Positions 32,428-41,609 of a DNA stretch of 42,817 nt are shown piece after piece. Both the position numbers and the translations under genes were made by a program. The stretch is from an uncultured Phycisphaerales bacterium (GTDB lineage: Bacteria > Planctomycetota > Phycisphaerae > Sedimentisphaerales > Anaerobacaceae). The notes beneath the pieces are model-generated. The model ran no database searches and was not told the DNA's origin. It saw only the letters and a list, made by a program, of their open reading frames with translations. The number at the start of each line of letters is the position of its first letter. The stretch's first letter is position 1. The DNA lies in NCBI GenBank assembly GCA_937927975.1, contig CALEZT010000275.1, forward strand, positions 1 to 42,817. The letters run 5' to 3'.

Positions 32428-35376
32428 TCACTCGATAGGTTCGTCGAAGCCAAGTAGGCGGATCATGGGAGGCGTGTCCTCCTTCTCGGTGGGCCGGCAT
32501 TCGCGGGCGCCGGTGGTGAAGTAGATCAGTCGAACGTTGCGGGCTCGAAGCTCATCGAGGGTTCGCGGGGAGATTCCAGGCTCCAGGCCAGGCTCGAAGA
32601 GGAAGTTCTTCGGGCACAGGTGCGCCCCGCCGCCAACGCTCTGGGAGAAGTAGCCGGTCAGAACGATGGGCTCGGTCGTCAGCCCCTCGATCCGCGTACT
32701 CTCGAACTGAACGGAGGTGGGCGTCCTCCAGTCCCAGCTCCAACGGCTGTAGAACCGCACGGAGACCGAGACGCCAGTGTTCGGATCGTCCAGGGCGCAC
32801 TCCTCGATCTGATCTTGAGGCGCAGGCTGCCACGGCTGGTACAGCATCAAGCTCTCGGGTTCCCCCGTGAGGACAGCATTCAGATCGACGCAGACCGGCT
32901 CATCGCATGCGACTTCGATGTCGATGCGGAGGTCGTCCAGCGTGACAATCGGATCGGGCACGAGCGAATCGAACATCGCCATCGCGCTGAGCCGATAGCT
33001 CCGCGGGTTGGACAGGTCGGAGAACCGCCACATGTCCGCGACGGTCCACGCGCCGTATTCCGATTCGCGAGGCTCGTACATATGCGAAGCGTCCGTCAGA
33101 CTCGGCAATTCAGCGATCACTCTGCGGACCTCGCCGTCGGCGACATACTCGATCGTCGTCTCACTGTAGAGGCACTGACCCAGGCTCTCATCGCTGAGCC
33201 AGATGCTCTTCGGCGTGAGCGTCCAGCGGGACTTGAGCCGATGATTGGTAAAGACGTTGCCGCCGCGGCCCTGGAGCGTCCAGTAGGTCTTGGGCTCGCC
33301 CAGCAGAAACGGCGTCGCGTGCCCCTCGCCGGCAGCCTGCGGAATCTCGCGAATCTGTTTCACGACGAGCCTGCCCTCAGGGGCGACCTTCTTGAACTCG
33401 AAGTCCAGGACGATGCCATCCTTCTGCGTCTCGGCACAGTACTGCTCCGCCGCGGCGGTCAGCAGCCCGTGCAGTTCGATGTACTCGGCCTCCCACTCGA
33501 GCACCGTATCCTCGCGCAGCGACACGAGACTCGAACGCCAAATGACTTGCAGCCACGGCGTGGAACCCCATACTTCGACCTGAACCTCCTCCGGGGTTGC
33601 ATCCGTCGGCGGATTGGTCACAGACACCGCCCCCTTTTGAGAGACGATGCTGGCCGACCAGCTCGAATCGCGCGACCGCTCCAGCGTGGCGACCCCGTTG
33701 GCCAGTTCGATCTCGTCGGGGAACGAATGGTGTACGAGCAGCGCCATGCCGACTTCGGCCTCGTTCACGCCGTGCTTGAGCCGCTCCAGAAAGGCGTTGT
33801 CGTTGTAGAAGCTGGCGAACACCTTGCGAATGGCCCGCAGCGCGCTCCGCTCCTTCTTCTCCGCGGAGTCGCAATCACAAGGGCCCTCGTCGTCATCGTC
33901 CAGGTCATCGGCCAGGCAGCCGCTGTAGCTGTCGTACAAACCAGCGCCGGTGAACTGATCGCTGTCCTCGACGTTCGTCGAGCTGCGGAACCGAATGTTG
34001 CGGCCTGGGTCGAATCCGAATTCCCGCAAGGCGTTCAGAACCGCGACGCCCTCCTGGCCGAAATGAGTCGCCTGAGCGTCTTTGAACAGATCGCGAATCG
34101 AGGCCAGGTCCGCCGAGAGGGCCTTCAGATCGGTGGGAGGAAAACCCGAGTACTCCGCAAGACGCCCCTGGATCAGTTCCCGAAGCGTCCCGCCTTGGGT
34201 CGCAAGACCCTGATCCAGGAACGCGTTCCACAAATCGAAAGAAAACGCCATTGCCCGAGGCGAGTCCTCGGGAAAAGCCCGGCGCAGGACGCCGAAATTC
34301 GAGGCCTTGCCGCCGAAGAAACGGATGTCCGCCGGACGCAGATCATTCGTGTCCGACCAGAGCCTGCCTGGCGAAGCCATCGGCCGGATCACCAAGGGCG
34401 TTCCTTTCTTCAACGACAACAGCGAGGCCCGCTCCGCCTCGCTCAGCGATTCAACGTCGTACAGCTTCACCTCACAGGTCTGTGCGAACTCGGCCTGCGT
34501 CACAGCCAGATACACCCTCTTGCCGACGAGCGATTTGGCGAGTGAAGCGTCGCTCTCACGCGCCAGATGCACGAACGGCACCCCCTGCGACCGGGCGAGA
34601 ATGGCCACATGCGAGTTGGGCGTCGAGGCCGCCAGCGTCACGATCCCCGCCAAGGAGGGAACCTCCGCCGGCACGCCGTCGGTCAGGAGAATGTCGTCGC
34701 ATGCGAGACCGCCTGCGGTGTACGCCTCCTGGATCTGGCTGCCTGGGATGAACTTGAGCGCGCCGAGGGCCCACCCCTGCGAGTAGCTCGCATTGCCCTG
34801 GGTCCACTGGGCGGTCGAACCGACAGGCACACCCTGAGCCTGGAGCCAATCGCGGTTCTGCTGCACCATCGGGTATTGCTCATAAGTCGGAAAATAGTAA
34901 GCCTTCACGTTCGTGTCCGCGATCACCGAGGTCTTGATCAGGTTGAACAGACGAATCGTCTCTTCCGGCGTGTAGGCGTCGGTACGGGCCAGTTGGATTC
35001 CGTATTCCTGGATGGGCGGGTCGCTCCAAGGCGGCACGATGACTGCCCCCAGCGCCGCCTGCTGACCGGCCGCGAAGAGTGTGACCTCGTCGAACTCCTC
35101 CAGGCTCATGCCGACGAATGGCTCCAGATTCTCCAACGCGAACTCGAAATGGTACTCGTACCGCGAGGAATCCTGGTAGTAGATCAGGTTGGGATCGTAG
35201 CCTTCCTGAAGGATGATCGTGAACTTGACGTACGCAGGCGAGGTCCAGCTCTGAAACGGCTCGTCCGGAACGATGATCTGGTGTTTCCAGGGCGACTGCA
35301 AGTCCTGCGCCCCAGTCGGATCGGAGGGCCCGAGAACCAGCGAGGAGAAAAGCACACAAACCAGCCACAGTCTCAT
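32428..35376 (-). CDS. Secreted phosphohistidine-swivel plus ATP-grasp protein (PPDK_N / glucan water dikinase-like)
   Basis: 982 residues with a signal peptide (1-24, MRLWLVCVLFSSLVLG...AQ). Residues about 25-210 are unassigned. About 215-330 is a phosphohistidine swivel domain with H256 in NSHVAILARSQGVPF. About 345-680 is a PPDK-type ATP-grasp domain: K357 in FFGGKASNFG, R464 in FRSSTNVED followed by GAGLYDS, KVFASFYND, and Q674/R676 in VVKQIREIP. An acidic, Cys-containing insert (DDLDDDDEGPCDCD) follows the GLYDS block. About 690-982 is unassigned. There is no PEP/pyruvate barrel. Swivel-before-ATP-grasp and the FRSxxNxED...GAGLYDS block resemble glucan water dikinases. It lies 31 nt after the CotH gene. 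The start at 35400 lacks a ribosome-binding site; 35376 gives the signal peptide. Confidence 0.78.
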   Translation of the reverse strand: MRLWLVCVLFSSLVLGPSDPTGAQDLQSPWKHQIIVPDEPFQSWTSPAYVKFTIILQEGYDPNLIYYQDSSRYEYHFEFALENLEPFVGMSLEEFDEVTLFAAGQQAALGAVIVPPWSDPPIQEYGIQLARTDAYTPEETIRLFNLIKTSVIADTNVKAYYFPTYEQYPMVQQNRDWLQAQGVPVGSTAQWTQGNASYSQGWALGALKFIPGSQIQEAYTAGGLACDDILLTDGVPAEVPSLAGIVTLAASTPNSHVAILARSQGVPFVHLARESDASLAKSLVGKRVYLAVTQAEFAQTCEVKLYDVESLSEAERASLLSLKKGTPLVIRPMASPGRLWSDTNDLRPADIRFFGGKASNFGVLRRAFPEDSPRAMAFSFDLWNAFLDQGLATQGGTLRELIQGRLAEYSGFPPTDLKALSADLASIRDLFKDAQATHFGQEGVAVLNALREFGFDPGRNIRFRSSTNVEDSDQFTGAGLYDSYSGCLADDLDDDDEGPCDCDSAEKKERSALRAIRKVFASFYNDNAFLERLKHGVNEAEVGMALLVHHSFPDEIELANGVATLERSRDSSWSASIVSQKGAVSVTNPPTDATPEEVQVEVWGSTPWLQVIWRSSLVSLREDTVLEWEAEYIELHGLLTAAAEQYCAETQKDGIVLDFEFKKVAPEGRLVVKQIREIPQAAGEGHATPFLLGEPKTYWTLQGRGGNVFTNHRLKSRWTLTPKSIWLSDESLGQCLYSETTIEYVADGEVRRVIAELPSLTDASHMYEPRESEYGAWTVADMWRFSDLSNPRSYRLSAMAMFDSLVPDPIVTLDDLRIDIEVACDEPVCVDLNAVLTGEPESLMLYQPWQPAPQDQIEECALDDPNTGVSVSVRFYSRWSWDWRTPTSVQFESTRIEGLTTEPIVLTGYFSQSVGGGAHLCPKNFLFEPGLEPGISPRTLDELRARNVRLIYFTTGARECRPTEKEDTPPMIRLLGFDEPIE

Positions 35377-35407
35377 AGGATCACTCTCTGTGATTGACAT
35401 TCAAACG

Positions 35408-38400
35408 TCACGCGCTGCCGGGGCTGCCGCCGGGCTGATCGCTCGGCCGCCAGACGCTCGGATCGCCCAGCGCGTTCGGATCCACCGTCGTCGGGTCAAC
35501 GACCGTCAACGAGAAGCCCGCGCCGTCGGTGGCCTTGTACCAGTCGTCTTCGAATCGGAAGTCGCTAACGACCATCCCGGCGGCGTCGCGCAGTTCGATC
35601 CGCTCGCCTGCGTTGCTCAGGCTGCCGCCGTACTGGCCGACCACCGGCAGGCCTGTCGAATAACGCTTCTCGAACGCCGAACGATCCTTGACCACCAGGC
35701 AGTACGCGCCCGGGGCCAGTTGCACACTGGGGAACGTGAAATCGACGCCCTTCGTGAAGCGGACCCGGCTCAGGTTGATCGTCTCAGTCCCGACGTTGGT
35801 CAATTCGATGTACTCGGTGTTCGGATCGTCGGGATCGCCGGTGTCGGCGGGATGATACATGATCTCGCTGATCCGCAGGCTCTGCGCGACCGGCCCGACG
35901 GCAAAGACCGCTTCGTGCAGGGCGCTCCAGATCGCGCCGTTGAGGACGCGGGCCTTGACCTGTGCACTGGCCTCCAGCGGCACAGGGCTCGCGTACGCTT
36001 TCGCAGTCACGGAGACTCCGCTGGGCGTGCCGACGGCGCCTTGGCCGGCCGTCAACACAACCGAGATCAGGAAGTCGGAACTCGTGGTCGAATCATTCAA
36101 CGCGTGGATAGCCAGAATGTTGCGACCGGCCTTCAGCTTGTCCACATGCTCGATCATCGAAATCGCCTCGAACTCGATCGCGTCGAGATCCGAGTGAGCC
36201 GCGGCGGCACGCGAGTTCCAGGCTGGCTCTCCCGTCGCGTTCCTGCGCGCAACCTCGGAACCATTGAGATACGCCACGAAGCCGTCGTCGTACCGGGCAG
36301 CGAGAATCAGATTCGTGATCTTGCCCAGGTCCCCCGCCGCGACGTCGAACGGAATCCGGATCAGGCAACTGCCGTTCTTGCCATACATGGCAGCCTGGAC
36401 ATCGATCGTGAAGAACCGCTCGTATCCGGTGCTGCGTTCGTACCCGACGCCGCCGGAACCGCTGATCCAGGCGGAGTCGTCGAACTCGGCCGCGCCCCGC
36501 CAGGCGTCGTCCACGGGCGCCGTCGGGATCAGCACTTTCTTCGCGGCGTTCTCCGCCACGAGCGTCAGATCGTCGCTGACGGCCGCGACGCCGGGAACGC
36601 GGGGATCGGAGCCGTCGAGGGTGTACCAGATCGTGCCGGCGGGCGAGGACTTGGTCATGCCCAGCGAAGCCTGCGAAGGCGTCGCCCCGCCGTGCTGGTC
36701 TTTGCCATTGATCTGGAAGACCGGCGCTTCGACCGAGGGATACCAGCCGCGGGACCTCAACTGGCCCAGGACGGTTTCGGTCCGGCCCGAGAAGTACCCC
36801 GTCACGAGCCGATTCACCTCGGTCTCCCAATCCTGGCGGGTGTACGGCTGAGAGGGTCGCTTCACGTCGCCCCAGCGGGCGGATTCGCCCACGATCGCGC
36901 CGGCCATCTCGTCGGCGCGAGCCAGGTAACGTTCGGTCGTCTTCTGGCGGGTCAGGACCCCATCGTTGTAGAAGTGCCGATAGATGCGATCGGCCAGGAG
37001 CATGCGGAAATCGGCGTTGGCCGCGAGGCGATCCATCAGGTAATGGGGATTCCACACCCCGACCACGTTCACGCGATTGTCGGTGGGATACTCCAGGGCC
37101 CACTCGGTGTCCCAGGGGATGATGATGAAAGGACCGGCGGGTTCCCGCGTCCGGATCGCGTAGAAGTTGCGAGGCGTGCGGGAATCCCCCAGAAAGACCG
37201 GCGCATCCCGACTTCCCACATAGTAGATCATCAGCATGTAGTCGATCATCGTGGGCACGTCGATGTAAGACTGAATGTCCCGATAGGCCTGGGAGGAGGA
37301 CAGGTTTCCGCCCGCCAGGGCGAACAGAGCGTTCCAGGCGTTCGGACCGGACGGGCCGCCGGCGACGACGTCCATCGTGGTGCTGCTCCCGGTGCCGCTG
37401 GGGGCCTCCAGAATGTCGTAGTCCTTCTCCTTCCCGCCCAGGTGGTCGGCGGCAAAATCCTCCGTCGGGCGCTCGGTCGCGATGTACATGCCCCAGTACA
37501 GGCCGTTGATGTAGACCTGAACGGACCTGCCGTGAGGGGCCAGGCGTCCCATGTCCCGCACGGTGTCCCTCGCGAAGGCGTCCCGCAGATAGTCGGCGTT
37601 CCGTGCCCCGCCCATGCCGCTGTCGCCGGTCCAGGAGTAGTTCCAGATCGACCGCAGGGCCAGCGTGTCGAACGACTGGACGTCGCTGTCGGGAAAGAGC
37701 GGAAACTCCAGACGGGACCGGCCGTACTCGGCCCGGAAGTTCAGGCGAAACGCGTTCTTCGGATTGCCGTTGCGACTGTAGGGCCCGCCGTGAATGCGAA
37801 TCCCGGCGTTGATGCAGAAGCTCTCGCCGGTATTCGGATCGATCCACTCGATGGACGCCGGACGCTCCGACTGGAGCCCGCTCATCATGGGGTTGGCGTA
37901 GATTCCGGTGCCTTCGAAAAAGTCGGAGTTGGCGACAGCAATGGAGATCGATGGGGTGGACTTGAGGTTGTCGCGGATCTCGTCGCGATACGCCGGATCG
38001 TCCACGACGCGGGAGTCCATGGCGTAATCCGCCGACCGGCCGCCCCAAGTGGCGGGGAAGCCCTCCGGCTGCGCGGACTGGCGAATGACCTGATCCAAAA
38101 AGATGTAGCTGTGCGCCGACGTCTGGGAGGAGAGCCAGGCTGTCTTGACGGCGCCCGCTCGAACGACCGTCGTCCGCGTGATCGGGATCGGGTCGGTGTA
38201 CTTCGTTCCCGACATGCCCCGAGCGCCCGGGACGAGCGGATCGCGACCGTCGAGCGAATAGTAGATCGTGGCCCCTTCCGTGGCGGTCGTCAGTTCCAGG
38301 GTGAATCCGTTGGTATGGAAGCCGCGTGAATGCGAGAACTGCACGTCCGCGACGACGCCGGCGGAGACGCCCAGATTGGCCTCCCCCGGCGTGGGCAGGA

Positions 38401-38902
38401 CCAGGAGTTTCCACTCGCCCACGCCGTCCGGATGGCGGCCGTAGGAGACGTTCTGGGCCTGCGGGCCGAACACGACGCGATCCAGCCGCGTGACGCCATC
38501 GGAATGGAACAGTACGACCTCATCCCCCTGGGCGCTGAGGCTGAAGCTCGCGTGCAAACCCGGGTCTGTCGTGTCGCCATCGGCCCAGATCACCAGAAAC
38601 CCTTTGGCCGGGATCGTGGTCACAGCGGGATCGCCCATCGGGATCCGCCACTTGCGCGGCTCGGAGACGTTATCCGTCAGATAGAAGCCCCCCACGTCCA
38701 CAGGCGAATCCCCTGCGTTGTACAGTTCGATCCAGTCGTCGTACTGGCCCTGCGGGTCCGCGACGAACGAGAGGTTCGAGGCCATCAGCTCGTTGATGAC
38801 GATCGGGACATCCGCCGCCGGACACGAGTTCCCTTGAAGAAGGCATAGACACCCGAAGAGGAATGCCGACAGGAGAGAACCTCGAAACCCTCTGGACTCC
38901 AT
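35408..38902 (-). CDS. Secreted CotH-kinase-like protein with lamin-tail domains
   Basis: 1164 residues with a signal peptide (about 1-30). In order: a lamin-tail domain (about 32-180, VINELMASNLSFVADPQGQYDDWIEL type); a chitobiase-like domain (about 190-275, GATIYYSLDGRDP); a CotH domain (about 315-690) with candidate nucleotide-site residues K382 (GNPKNAFRLNF), D566 (GSRDAPVF), N579 (RNFYAI) and D598 (IIPWDTEWAL); a second chitobiase-like domain (about 725-800, TIWYTLDGSDP); a jelly-roll segment (about 800-930); and a second lamin-tail domain (about 1035-1150, LRISEIMYHP). CotH of Bacillus is a protein kinase of spore-coat proteins; the catalytic residues here are inferred by position. GAGGA ribosome-binding site and promoter at 38980-39008. 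Confidence 0.85.
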   Translation of the reverse strand: MESRGFRGSLLSAFLFGCLCLLQGNSCPAADVPIVINELMASNLSFVADPQGQYDDWIELYNAGDSPVDVGGFYLTDNVSEPRKWRIPMGDPAVTTIPAKGFLVIWADGDTTDPGLHASFSLSAQGDEVVLFHSDGVTRLDRVVFGPQAQNVSYGRHPDGVGEWKLLVLPTPGEANLGVSAGVVADVQFSHSRGFHTNGFTLELTTATEGATIYYSLDGRDPLVPGARGMSGTKYTDPIPITRTTVVRAGAVKTAWLSSQTSAHSYIFLDQVIRQSAQPEGFPATWGGRSADYAMDSRVVDDPAYRDEIRDNLKSTPSISIAVANSDFFEGTGIYANPMMSGLQSERPASIEWIDPNTGESFCINAGIRIHGGPYSRNGNPKNAFRLNFRAEYGRSRLEFPLFPDSDVQSFDTLALRSIWNYSWTGDSGMGGARNADYLRDAFARDTVRDMGRLAPHGRSVQVYINGLYWGMYIATERPTEDFAADHLGGKEKDYDILEAPSGTGSSTTMDVVAGGPSGPNAWNALFALAGGNLSSSQAYRDIQSYIDVPTMIDYMLMIYYVGSRDAPVFLGDSRTPRNFYAIRTREPAGPFIIIPWDTEWALEYPTDNRVNVVGVWNPHYLMDRLAANADFRMLLADRIYRHFYNDGVLTRQKTTERYLARADEMAGAIVGESARWGDVKRPSQPYTRQDWETEVNRLVTGYFSGRTETVLGQLRSRGWYPSVEAPVFQINGKDQHGGATPSQASLGMTKSSPAGTIWYTLDGSDPRVPGVAAVSDDLTLVAENAAKKVLIPTAPVDDAWRGAAEFDDSAWISGSGGVGYERSTGYERFFTIDVQAAMYGKNGSCLIRIPFDVAAGDLGKITNLILAARYDDGFVAYLNGSEVARRNATGEPAWNSRAAAAHSDLDAIEFEAISMIEHVDKLKAGRNILAIHALNDSTTSSDFLISVVLTAGQGAVGTPSGVSVTAKAYASPVPLEASAQVKARVLNGAIWSALHEAVFAVGPVAQSLRISEIMYHPADTGDPDDPNTEYIELTNVGTETINLSRVRFTKGVDFTFPSVQLAPGAYCLVVKDRSAFEKRYSTGLPVVGQYGGSLSNAGERIELRDAAGMVVSDFRFEDDWYKATDGAGFSLTVVDPTTVDPNALGDPSVWRPSDQPGGSPGSA

Positions 38903-38979
38903 TGCTTTTCCTCACTCCAACACCAATACGAGAATGCGGCCGCCGCGACGACAGAATCCGTGAAACCATCACTCTTGTC

Positions 38980-39008
38980 ATTTTAGCACAATACCCGACC
39001 AACACCAA
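38980..39008 (-). promoter_or_regulatory. Sigma70-type promoter of the CotH / dikinase-like operon
   Basis: TTGGTG (39003-39008) and TAAAAT (38980-38985) on the minus strand, exactly 17 bp apart. The leader to 38902 is about 70 nt. No promoter was found in the 31-nt gap before the second gene. Confidence 0.5.
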
Positions 39009-39191
39009 AGATATCCTGCCCTGCTCCTCGATCCGACCGGCAGAATCCTCCACAAGACACACAAAAACTGAAGAATCCGCACCGCAATGCGTCTATCCCG
39101 CAAGAAGACCGTCCCGACACGTGCACTTCGGGGGCTTCCTGGGTAGAATGCTCTTGATCGCAGATGCGTGGTTTCGAGAGGACGATGGACG

Positions 39192-40376
39192 ATGTTCATT
39201 CTGGTGCCGTACGAAGTGGATGTCCCCCAGGAGCGATGGCCGGTGGTGAACTGGCTGATCATCCTGGCGACGGTCTGCGTCTTCGCGCTGCAGGTGCCGG
39301 ATTTGGCCAGGATCTATGGCGAGGAGAACCTGCCGATCCTCGGCCTGTCGAGGTTGCTGCCCGATTTCGGAACGATCGGGATGACCAACTCTCTGATGCT
39401 GACCGGCTGGGGACTCAAGGGACTCCTTGGGCACATGTGGCTGCACGCCGGCATCCTCCATCTGCTCGGGAACATGCTGTTCCTGTGGCTCTTCGGCAAC
39501 GCAGTTTGCGCCAAGATCGGCAACTTTCGATACCTCCTGCTGTATATCCTCCTGGGCGCGACCTCCGGCGCCGCCCACGTGCTGTTCTCCGGCGGCAACG
39601 CCGTCGGAGCCAGCGGCGCGATCAACGGCGTCGTGGGCATGTACCTGGTGCTGTTCTACGAGAACGAAATCTCGTGCCTGCTCGCATTCTGGTTCTTCCT
39701 GCCCTACGTGCGGACCTTCGCGGTCAGCAGCATCTGGATGATCCTCCTGTGGCTCGCCTGGGATATCTTCGGCGCCATGGGCGGCGGCGGCGCTCGTGTC
39801 GCCTATTTCGCGCACCTCGGCGGATTCGCCTCGGGATTCGGCATCGCCATGCTGATGTGCTACAAAGGTTGGATCACCATGGAACGATATGAGGAATCGC
39901 TGCTCCAGGCATGGCGCCGATGGAGGAATCCAGAACAACCAAGCCCTTTGGACGACATCTACATGCATCCCGGCCTGCCTGGCGTCAAACCCGAGGAAGG
40001 CCCGCCCCCGAAGCCGCCGGCCCTCAAACCGATCCCTTTGCCGGAGGTCAAGCCGACCGCCTCGCGAGCCGCTCCGCGCGCAAACGAAGCCATTCGCACC
40101 GTCTGCGCGTGCGGCAAAGACGTCACCGTGCCGCGTCAGTACGCAGGCAGGACCATCCGCTGCGCCGCCTGCGGACAGCACGTGGTGATTCCCCACAAGA
40201 GCGATTTCTTCGGTCCGGCCCCGGAACCCGCGCGCATGCAGCCCCGCCGCGACCTTTCGATTCGATTCGCGTGCACCTGCGGCAGGAAGATCAAGGCGCC
40301 TGCCCAATACGCAGGCAGGATCGGCAAGTGTCCCCAGTGCGGCTCGCGGGTGAGGATTCCTGCAGTCCCTACGTAA
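39192..40376 (+). CDS. Rhomboid intramembrane serine protease with two C-terminal zinc ribbons
   Basis: 394 residues. The N-terminal part (about 15-230) is a rhomboid: WLHAGILHLLGNMLFLWLFG in TM2, the catalytic serine S141 in GASGAING, and the catalytic histidine H208 in FAHLGGFASGF. Residues about 250-305 are a Pro-rich linker. Two zinc-ribbon modules follow, CACGKDVTVPRQYAGR...CAACG (about 308-340) and CTCGRKIKAPAQYAGR...CPQCG (about 360-392), near-duplicates of each other. Rhomboids cleave transmembrane substrates in the membrane; the ribbons probably lie in the cytoplasm and may bind nucleic acid or protein. The ATG at 39192 has GAGG upstream. It converges on the CCA enzyme gene with 9 nt between stops. 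Confidence 0.88.
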   Translation: MFILVPYEVDVPQERWPVVNWLIILATVCVFALQVPDLARIYGEENLPILGLSRLLPDFGTIGMTNSLMLTGWGLKGLLGHMWLHAGILHLLGNMLFLWLFGNAVCAKIGNFRYLLLYILLGATSGAAHVLFSGGNAVGASGAINGVVGMYLVLFYENEISCLLAFWFFLPYVRTFAVSSIWMILLWLAWDIFGAMGGGGARVAYFAHLGGFASGFGIAMLMCYKGWITMERYEESLLQAWRRWRNPEQPSPLDDIYMHPGLPGVKPEEGPPPKPPALKPIPLPEVKPTASRAAPRANEAIRTVCACGKDVTVPRQYAGRTIRCAACGQHVVIPHKSDFFGPAPEPARMQPRRDLSIRFACTCGRKIKAPAQYAGRIGKCPQCGSRVRIPAVPT

Positions 40377-40385
40377 GTGAGCGGA

Positions 40386-41609
40386 TCACTGCGCAGCGCG
40401 ATGCCGTGCAAGCCAGTCTGCGACCCATCGTTCGGCCTGCTCGCGATCCGCCACGTCGCCTTCGAGTTGAGCGGTGTACAGTTCCTGTGCCAACTGGCCG
40501 AGACTCGGTCCTGCCACAGCGCCGAGCCGCATCAGATCGTGGCCGTTCAGGATCGGCTTGGGTTTGACGTCGACGTCGCCGAGGTCGCGAACCCATCGGC
40601 GGAGTCTGCCCAGTTGGGCCAGGTCCCGCCTGGAACCGGCGGCTTTCTGAATCGCCCGCTCCAACTCGTAGAGGTCCCCAAAGTATGGTTCCGCCAGGAG
40701 TCTCTTGAGCTGGGCCAGGGACATGGCGGGATCGAGCAGGTCGCCCCGGTGGGCGAGCAGAAACTCCAGGTGGCGTACTTGCTTGTTGCTGAGCTTGAGG
40801 ATCTCGCAACGCTCCGCGGCAAACGAAACAGGACACCCCGAGAACAAGGCCGCCAGCGACAGCGGGAACCCCACGGTCTTTCTCAGCCGACCCAGGACCG
40901 CGATCGCCTGACGGGCCTGTTCGCCATCGAACCCTGGGAAGATCACCTGGGCCAGGCCCGTCTCGAACAGCATGGCCGCTCCTCGGGCGCGGTTCGGGTG
41001 GACCAGGATTCCCTCCAACTCCACCGCGATCCGCTCGCCGCTGATCCGCGCGATCCTGGCCGCGTTGCGGCCGATGGCTGCGTAGGTCTCAGGCTCGATG
41101 GCGAACTCCAGTCGAGTCGAGAACCGCACCGCACGAAGCATTCGAAGGTAGTCCTCGCCGAAGCGTTCCTCGGGACTGCCGATCGTGCGGAGGACCCGTC
41201 TGGCGAGATCGGCCTGGCCCTCGACGTAGTCGATGACCTGCTCTGCCAGCGGATCGTAGAACATGCCGTTGATCGTGAAATCGCGACGACCGGCGTCCTC
41301 GGCGGGCGTGGTGAATCGGACCTCCGTGGGATGGCGCCCGTCCTCGTACCCGGCCTCCGACCGGAACGTCGCGACCTCCACCTGCTGCTTGCGGATCAGG
41401 ACGATGACCACGCCGAACTTGGCGCCGACCTTGAGCGTGCGAGAGAACAACCTCATCACGTCCGCCGGCTGGGCGTTCGTCGCGACGTCGTAATCCTTGG
41501 CCGGCCGGCCCAACAGCATGTCTCGAACGCAGCCGCCCGCCAGCAAAGCCTGGAAGCCGTGCTCTTGCAGTCGCTCAATGACTTCAATCGCCGCTTGCTT
41601 GTTGCTCAT
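40386..41609 (-). CDS. CCA tRNA nucleotidyltransferase / poly(A) polymerase family protein
   Basis: A 407-residue class II nucleotidyltransferase. Signatures in order: ALLAGGCVRDMLLG, the catalytic DYDVAT carboxylates, EVATFRSE, the RRDFTINGMFYDP motif, the template-like segment GEDYLRMLRAVRF, and IARISGERIAVEL. The protein adds CCA to tRNA 3' ends or A tails to RNA; the sequence alone does not separate the two. An upstream in-frame extension to 41732 lies inside rsmD. The ATG at 41609 fits the family start and overlaps the rsmD 3' end by 26 nt, so translation is probably coupled. Last gene of a three-gene minus-strand operon. Confidence 0.9.
   Translation of the reverse strand: MSNKQAAIEVIERLQEHGFQALLAGGCVRDMLLGRPAKDYDVATNAQPADVMRLFSRTLKVGAKFGVVIVLIRKQQVEVATFRSEAGYEDGRHPTEVRFTTPAEDAGRRDFTINGMFYDPLAEQVIDYVEGQADLARRVLRTIGSPEERFGEDYLRMLRAVRFSTRLEFAIEPETYAAIGRNAARIARISGERIAVELEGILVHPNRARGAAMLFETGLAQVIFPGFDGEQARQAIAVLGRLRKTVGFPLSLAALFSGCPVSFAAERCEILKLSNKQVRHLEFLLAHRGDLLDPAMSLAQLKRLLAEPYFGDLYELERAIQKAAGSRRDLAQLGRLRRWVRDLGDVDVKPKPILNGHDLMRLGAVAGPSLGQLAQELYTAQLEGDVADREQAERWVADWLARHRAAQ

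Noticed and set aside
35273..38329. 1018-codon open frame on the plus strand opposite the CotH gene
   Set aside because: Antisense shadow; the CotH frame carries coherent domains and a ribosome-binding site.
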